Source: Chthonomonadales bacterium (GTDB taxonomy: Bacteria > Armatimonadota > Chthonomonadetes > Chthonomonadales > CAJBBX01). From it: a stretch of 64,000 nucleotides of DNA. Shown here piece by piece: positions 60,203-64,000 of this stretch. The notes beneath the pieces are model-generated. The model was given only the letters and a program-made list of their open reading frames with translations, did not search any database and was not told the DNA's origin. Where the stretch lies: NCBI GenBank assembly GCA_020849275.1, contig JADLGO010000054.1:37553-101552 (forward strand). Direction: 5' to 3'. The position numbers and the translations under genes are program-made. The first letter of the stretch is position 1; each line of letters begins with the position of its first letter.

Positions 60203-61275
60203 ACGGCTACTGGAGCGTAGCGCTCAAGGAGTTGCTGCACCTGCGGCGGGATCCCGTCGCGCTGGTGATCGCGCTCCTGCTGCCCCTCATTCAGCTCACC
60301 ATCTTCGGATTCGCCATCGAGTTCGACCTGCGACACATGCAAACGGCCGTGGTCGACATGGACCGTTCGCGCGAGAGCCGCGCGTATATCGCCCGCCTGC
60401 GCAGCACCCAGTACATCGATCCGGCCGTTCACCTGCGGGACGTGAGCGACGCCGAGCGCTACATGCGCATGGGCAGAGTTCGCCTGGCCATCATCATCCC
60501 GCCGGACTTCGCCCGGCGCATGACCGATCGCGACCATCCGACGGTGCGCGCGTTGGTGGACGGTTCAGATAGCCAGGCCGCCAGCCGCGCCATGCGCGCC
60601 CTCCTCCCACCGCCGGACATCGGCCGCCCCGGCGTGGTAGAGCCGCGCGTGGACGTGCTCTACAACCCGGCCATGCGCACGCCAACCTTCATCATTCCCG
60701 GCCTGATCGGCATCGTGATGCAGATCGTTACGATCTCGCTCACGAGCTTCAGCCTGGTGCGCGAGAAGGAGCAGGGCACGCTGGAGCAGGTGATGGTGAG
60801 CCCGATCGGCAAGCTGGGGTTGATGCTGGGCAAGTTGACGCCTTACGCGGTGCTGGGCATGGCGGAGATGGTGGTGGTGGTGGTGCTGGGGCGCATCGTG
60901 TTCGACGTGCGCGTGGCGGGGAGCGTGGCGCTGCTGATGCTGGCCTCGGTGCCGTTCATCCTGGCATCGCTGGCGATCGGGCTGGTGATCAGCACGGTGG
61001 CGCGAACGCAGGGGGAGGCGTTGCAGTACGTGCAACTGACGACGCTGCCCTCGGTGCTGCTCTCGGGGTTCATGTTCCCGCGCGAGGCGATGCCGGGCCC
61101 GATCTACCTGTTCAGCTTCCTGCTGCCGGTGACGCACTTCATCGACATTCTGCGGGGCGTCATCGTGCGCGGCGCGGGCCTGGGGGACCTGTGGACGAGC
61201 GTGGCGGCGCTGCTGGTGCTGATGGCGGCGCTCATCGCCCTGGCGACGGCGCGTTTTCGCAAGAGCATCGCGTGA
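60199..61275 (+). CDS. ABC-2 type permease (YhhJ/YbhR-like)
   Basis: 358 residues. The first helix (VALVIALLLPLIQLTIFGFA) is followed by an extracytoplasmic domain of about 140 residues containing RAYIARLRSTQYIDPAVHLR. A bundle of five helices comes next, with FSLVREKEQGTLEQVMVSPI (the ABC-2 EK-x-x-GT-x-E motif) and LLSGFMFPREAMPGPIYLFS. ATGA overlap with the ATPase gene. Only one permease is encoded, so it probably forms a homodimer. With HlyD and the ATPase it makes an export pump for an unknown compound. Confidence 0.92.
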   Translation: MNGYWSVALKELLHLRRDPVALVIALLLPLIQLTIFGFAIEFDLRHMQTAVVDMDRSRESRAYIARLRSTQYIDPAVHLRDVSDAERYMRMGRVRLAIIIPPDFARRMTDRDHPTVRALVDGSDSQAASRAMRALLPPPDIGRPGVVEPRVDVLYNPAMRTPTFIIPGLIGIVMQIVTISLTSFSLVREKEQGTLEQVMVSPIGKLGLMLGKLTPYAVLGMAEMVVVVVLGRIVFDVRVAGSVALLMLASVPFILASLAIGLVISTVARTQGEALQYVQLTTLPSVLLSGFMFPREAMPGPIYLFSFLLPVTHFIDILRGVIVRGAGLGDLWTSVAALLVLMAALIALATARFRKSIA

Positions 61276-61280
61276 AGGGA

Positions 61281-61311
61281 ACGGAGCTCCGGACGTGACT
61301 CCGGCCTCCGT
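61281..61311. terminator. Hairpin between convergent operons
   Basis: ACGGAG (61281-61286) pairs with CTCCGT (61306-61311) around an inner CCGGA/TCCGG stem. It lies 5 bp after the permease stop and 12 bp before the stop of the convergent gene. Confidence 0.45.
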
Positions 61312-61323
61312 CTCGTACCTGCG

Positions 61324-61971
61324 TCAGAGCGCTGGTGGGCGGTCCTTGTAGGGACGCAGCAGACCGTACTCGTTCATATACCCCTTGATGCCTAGCTTCT
61401 GCGCCGTCAGCCTGTAGACGCGAAACCCCTCCGGACTCCCAATGCGTCGGATATACGGATCCATCATGGCGTGCGTCACGCCCAGGCGCCAGGCTCCGTT
61501 CCAGCGGTGGAACGAGAGCACGCTGTAGAGGCGGTTGTCGTGGTCGAAGAAGTGCGGGATGCCCATGTGCTCCATCATGATCGGGCGCCCATCCTCGCGC
61601 GCCCACGTCACGACGTAATCGAAGCGGTCCTGGTCGGGCTGACTGACATAGGGACGCACGTCCACGGCCCTGCGGGCGCCTGAGTCCCACAGGATGCCCC
61701 CCATGATCTTCGTCACCGCTTCCTCGGTAATCCCCAGCTCGGTGCGCTCGCGCGGGTCGGCGATCTGGAGGAGGCGGCGGACGTCGCGCGCCTCCATGGC
61801 CGCGATCGCGGCGTTCCTGGTGCGTGTGAGGGGGGTGCCTACCCACCAGGCCCACGCTCCCACGATCACGGCGAGCAGGGCCGCCAGCGCCCACAAGCGC
61901 CGGTCGGCCAGGAGCCGCCGCGCGCCGCGCCGCCGTATGCTCTCGGTCTTGCTTGCGGCAGGCGATCTCAT
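61324..61971 (-). CDS. Single-pass membrane protein, tandem paralogue 1 (unknown family)
   Basis: 215 residues. A basic N-terminus and one helix (LWALAALLAVIVGAWAWWVG) are followed by a soluble domain: AAMEARDVRRLLQIADPRER, ILWDSGARRAV, PDQDRFDYVVTWAREDGRPI, HFFDHDNRLYSVLSFHRWNG and WRLGVTHAMMDPYI. It is the closest relative, within this window, of the gene at 62028-62678; they share the sequence order and also the promoter-proximal palindrome. AAGGGC precedes the ATG. The fold resembles small NTF2-like or DUF4878-type extracytoplasmic domains, but this is a guess. Confidence 0.75.
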   Translation of the reverse strand: MRSPAASKTESIRRRGARRLLADRRLWALAALLAVIVGAWAWWVGTPLTRTRNAAIAAMEARDVRRLLQIADPRERTELGITEEAVTKIMGGILWDSGARRAVDVRPYVSQPDQDRFDYVVTWAREDGRPIMMEHMGIPHFFDHDNRLYSVLSFHRWNGAWRLGVTHAMMDPYIRRIGSPEGFRVYRLTAQKLGIKGYMNEYGLLRPYKDRPPAL

Positions 61972-62027
61972 GGCAGGATGCCCTTCATGGTCGCGGAGAG
62001 GAGCGCCGCGCGGCGCTTCCCTCCAAC

Positions 62028-62678
62028 TCAGCTCCCCGGGTGAAACAGATGCGCGCGGCCAGACTCGTCCAGGAAGCCCTTCACCCCAGCCCCTTCCGCC
62101 TCCTGTCGGAACGCGTCCTGTCCCTCCCGGCGCCCGAGCCGGTTGATGTACAGGCCGCGAATGACGTACAGGACGTTGAACCGCCAGACCCCTTCCACCC
62201 GGCGGAAGGAGAGAATGCTGAACAAGCGATTGTCGTGGTCGAGGTGATGCGGTGTCGCCATGTGGTCCATCATGATGGGAAGGCCGTATTCGTTCGCCCA
62301 CGTCACGATGTAGTCGAAGCGGTCCTGGTCGGGATGACTGGCAAAGAGACGCGCGTCGATGATCTTGCGGGCGTTACGCTTGCCGATGTCCCAGAGCGCG
62401 CTCTTCATCAGATTGTACACAGCGTTCTCCGACGCACCGAGCTCGTCGCGCTCCCTGGAGTCGGCGAGCGCCAGGAGTTGCTTCACATCCCGGTTCTCCA
62501 GGGCCGAGATGGCTGTGTCCCTCGTGCGGGTCACTCCGGGGTGCGCCCACCACCAGGCCCACGCTCCCACGATCACGGCGAGCAGGGTTGCCAGCGCCCA
62601 TATACGCCGGTCGGCCAGGAGCCGCCGCGCGCCGCGCCACCGTATGCTCTCGGTCTCACTTGCCGTAGTCGGCTCCAT
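62028..62678 (-). CDS. Single-pass membrane protein, tandem paralogue 2 (unknown family)
   Basis: 216 residues. One helix (IWALATLLAVIVGAWAWWWA), then SALENRDVKQLLALADSRER, ALWDIGKRNARKIID, PDQDRFDYIVTWANEYGLPI, HHLDHDNRLFSILSFRRVEG and WRFNVLYVIRGLYI. Every block has a counterpart in the adjacent paralogue, so the pair arose by tandem duplication and then diverged, mostly in the C-terminal third. Upstream DNA including a GC palindrome and the sequence before the ATG is duplicated too. Confidence 0.75.
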   Translation of the reverse strand: MEPTTASETESIRWRGARRLLADRRIWALATLLAVIVGAWAWWWAHPGVTRTRDTAISALENRDVKQLLALADSRERDELGASENAVYNLMKSALWDIGKRNARKIIDARLFASHPDQDRFDYIVTWANEYGLPIMMDHMATPHHLDHDNRLFSILSFRRVEGVWRFNVLYVIRGLYINRLGRREGQDAFRQEAEGAGVKGFLDESGRAHLFHPGS

Positions 62679-62766
62679 GGCGGGATGCCCTTCATGGTCG
62701 TGGAGAGGCGCGCCGCGCGGCGCTCCTCTCCACTTCGGCGCCATTCGCCGTCCCGATGCATCGGGA

Positions 62767-63102
62767 TCAGAGGAGTGTTTCGGTGCACTGGCCGCTTCCC
62801 TGGCAGCTTGCGCTCAGTGGCCCGGCCACCAGGAGCCTCCGCGTGAAGACACGGTCACACTCCCCCGGATCCCCGGTGCAGTGGACGTTGTAGCAGCGGT
62901 ACTGGCAGCAGCCATCGGAGGCCGATGTGTTGCAGCACCAGTACGACAGGGTGACGTCCTGTCCGCACGGATCGGCGCAGATCTCGGAGGGATACTCGAA
63001 GCAGTTGCCGACCTGCGCGAGACTGGTCGTGGCGCCCAGCACAACGCCGACCGCGACCAGCGCGATCGTTATGCCGCCATGCCTTGAGCGTTTCCGTAAC
63101 AT
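62767..63102 (-). CDS. Small cysteine-rich secreted protein
   Basis: 111 residues with a signal peptide (ITIALVAVGVVLGATTSLAQ). The mature part of about 82 residues has 12 cysteines, including two CC pairs (YWCCNTSASDGCCQYRC), so it is probably disulfide-stapled outside the cytoplasm. No family is recognised. The ATG has GGAGG 7 nt upstream; the longer frame upstream is not needed. It follows the pseudopilin gene on the same strand, across an 11-bp hairpin. Confidence 0.7.
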   Translation of the reverse strand: MLRKRSRHGGITIALVAVGVVLGATTSLAQVGNCFEYPSEICADPCGQDVTLSYWCCNTSASDGCCQYRCYNVHCTGDPGECDRVFTRRLLVAGPLSASCQGSGQCTETLL

Positions 63103-63128
63103 GATGTATCCTCCGGGCTCGCTGTCGG

Positions 63129-63156
63129 CTCGTGACGGCTCGCGGGCCGTCACGAG
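63129..63156. terminator. 11-bp hairpin between the pseudopilin and Cys-rich genes
   Basis: CTCGTGACGGC (63129-63139) pairs exactly with its complement at 63146-63156 across a 6-nt loop. It lies 62 bp beyond the pseudopilin stop on the minus strand and before the leader of the Cys-rich gene; no T-tract. Confidence 0.45.
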
Positions 63157-63218
63157 CACACGACGCCCCGCACGCGGCATGCCCCCCCCCTTCCTCGGCG
63201 AACCCCTATGCGCCGCGG

Positions 63219-63797
63219 TCAGTATTCCCACGCGGCGAGGCGCTGCGGCACGGTGACCAGCGTGACCGCGCCGCTCAGCCGTAGCAGGATGGCGACCGTC
63301 GGCGCGTCCAGCTTCTTGCGGTCGAAGTCATGGTGCAGGCAGATGGCGATGGGGAGCTCGTCGCCTCTTCGGCGCAGCATCTCGCTGAAGGGAAGAGGGG
63401 GATCGTCCTCTCCTCCGGCGGGCGTCCACATGTACGATGAGACGAATCGCCCACTTCCGGTCACCGGACCGAGGATGGCGGCCCAGTTCTCGTCCGGGCA
63501 GTGGAGGATCTGCCGACTCTTCAGGTACGGGTGCAGGCGCTCCAGACTGCGCGGCAGGCCCAGCTCGTCCGCGGTGTGCGCGCCCCCGGTGACCTCCTCG
63601 CCGCCCTCGTCGGAGCAGTACATGCGCACCGCCAGACCGATCTGTCGCAGATTCGACATGCACACCGCCTGGCGGGCCTTTTCGCGTGAGGGCCCCATGG
63701 CGGCGTAGACGATGCCCGCCGTCACAAGAATGATGGAGATCGCCACCAGCAGCTCGATAAGGGTGAAGCCGCCGGAGCGACGCGAAAGCGTGCTCAT
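63219..63797 (-). CDS. Prepilin-type pseudopilin
   Basis: 192 residues. RSGGFTLIELLVAISIILVT is a complete prepilin cleavage/methylation motif (Gly-Phe junction, Glu at +5), followed by AGIVYAAMGPSREKARQAVC and MSNLRQIGLAVRMYCSDEGG, as in the 38.8 kb pseudopilin. It lacks the H-X9-DG motif near the C-terminus, which is replaced by AICLHHDFDRKKLDAPTVAI. AAAGGA precedes the ATG. It probably belongs to an appendage or secretion machinery encoded elsewhere. Confidence 0.87.
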   Translation of the reverse strand: MSTLSRRSGGFTLIELLVAISIILVTAGIVYAAMGPSREKARQAVCMSNLRQIGLAVRMYCSDEGGEEVTGGAHTADELGLPRSLERLHPYLKSRQILHCPDENWAAILGPVTGSGRFVSSYMWTPAGGEDDPPLPFSEMLRRRGDELPIAICLHHDFDRKKLDAPTVAILLRLSGAVTLVTVPQRLAAWEY

Positions 63798-64000
63798 GGC
63801 CGCGTCCTTTCCAGGCTCCGCGCCGCCTCCCACTTCACGCGGTCTCTCTCCTTGTGGACGCCGCGGCGCTCTTCGCCGGCCAGACGGGGCGGTGCCGGGC
63901 GTCCGCTGCGTATATAACCCGTCAACCCGGTGAAAACTCAGGGGGCGTGGGAGATCTTTCTTGCGCTCTTTGCGGGCAAGGCGCGCCAAGCGGGCACGGG
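63798..64000. other. Upstream region of the pseudopilin gene; window ends here
   Basis: 203 bp without a gene. The stretch near 63905-63945 contains TATATAA and an AT-richer patch, as expected for the promoter of the minus-strand pseudopilin gene, but no well-spaced -35/-10 pair is called. Confidence 0.3.

Overview
This 64 kb window comes from a high-GC bacterium. The genes suggest a member of the Armatimonadota or a related lineage that degrades polysaccharides (Planctomycetota and Verrucomicrobiota are the alternatives). The reasons are pseudopilins with an H-X9-DG motif, exosortase with PEP-CTERM proteins, secreted glycoside hydrolases, and frequent GTG/TTG starts behind good Shine-Dalgarno sequences. 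The phylum is inferred from gene content only. No rRNA, tRNA, CRISPR array or transposase gene was seen.

0-22.6 kb (all minus strand) is one large exopolysaccharide/O-antigen-type cluster. In transcription order it runs: a consensus sigma-54 promoter (22598-22613), an initiating sugar phosphotransferase, a Wzc-like chain-length/tyrosine kinase, a GT4, a serine-acetyltransferase-like enzyme, exosortase and its EpsI partner, the ABC exporter Wzm/Wzt, then acyltransferases, at least eight glycosyltransferases, a sugar epimerase, a Wzy-like polymerase and the start of a GT9. Between wzm and wzt sits a compact insertion: a frameshifted GxxExxY gene bracketed by two direct 140-bp repeats with inverted ends. 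Two genes in the middle of the cluster, plus the 3' part of wzt, have visibly lower GC and look like an exchanged cassette.

22.7-38.8 kb is mixed: a radical SAM/SPASM enzyme, a bifunctional fucokinase/GDP-fucose pyrophosphorylase, an orphan AMP-binding C-terminal domain, a methyltransferase, two convergent PEP-CTERM surface proteins (each with a sigma-54-like promoter, which links them to the exosortase operon), a subtilisin-like protease, a secreted protein with two carbohydrate-binding-like modules, a PadR regulator, and a pseudopilin with a small lipoprotein.

39.1-43.1 kb is a plasmid-type replication/partition module: a strong sigma-70 promoter, a MerR-HTH/ParA fusion, ParB, three copies of a perfect 18-bp palindrome (two inside the parB coding sequence, one in front of rep), and a Rep-like initiator whose coding sequence contains four helically phased iterons followed by an AT-rich stretch. 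A complete polA follows directly. The replicon may therefore be a chromid, a chromosome with a plasmid-type origin, or a chromosome with an integrated plasmid.

43.5-64 kb holds polA, an NhaD-type antiporter, a GH-A-like hydrolase and a GH78 alpha-L-rhamnosidase, a decayed ligase-associated exonuclease, a large secreted protein, and a Spy-like protein divergent from a TetR-HlyD-ABC efflux operon with a clear promoter and operator. At the end are a tandem pair of paralogous membrane proteins, a Cys-rich secreted protein and another pseudopilin.
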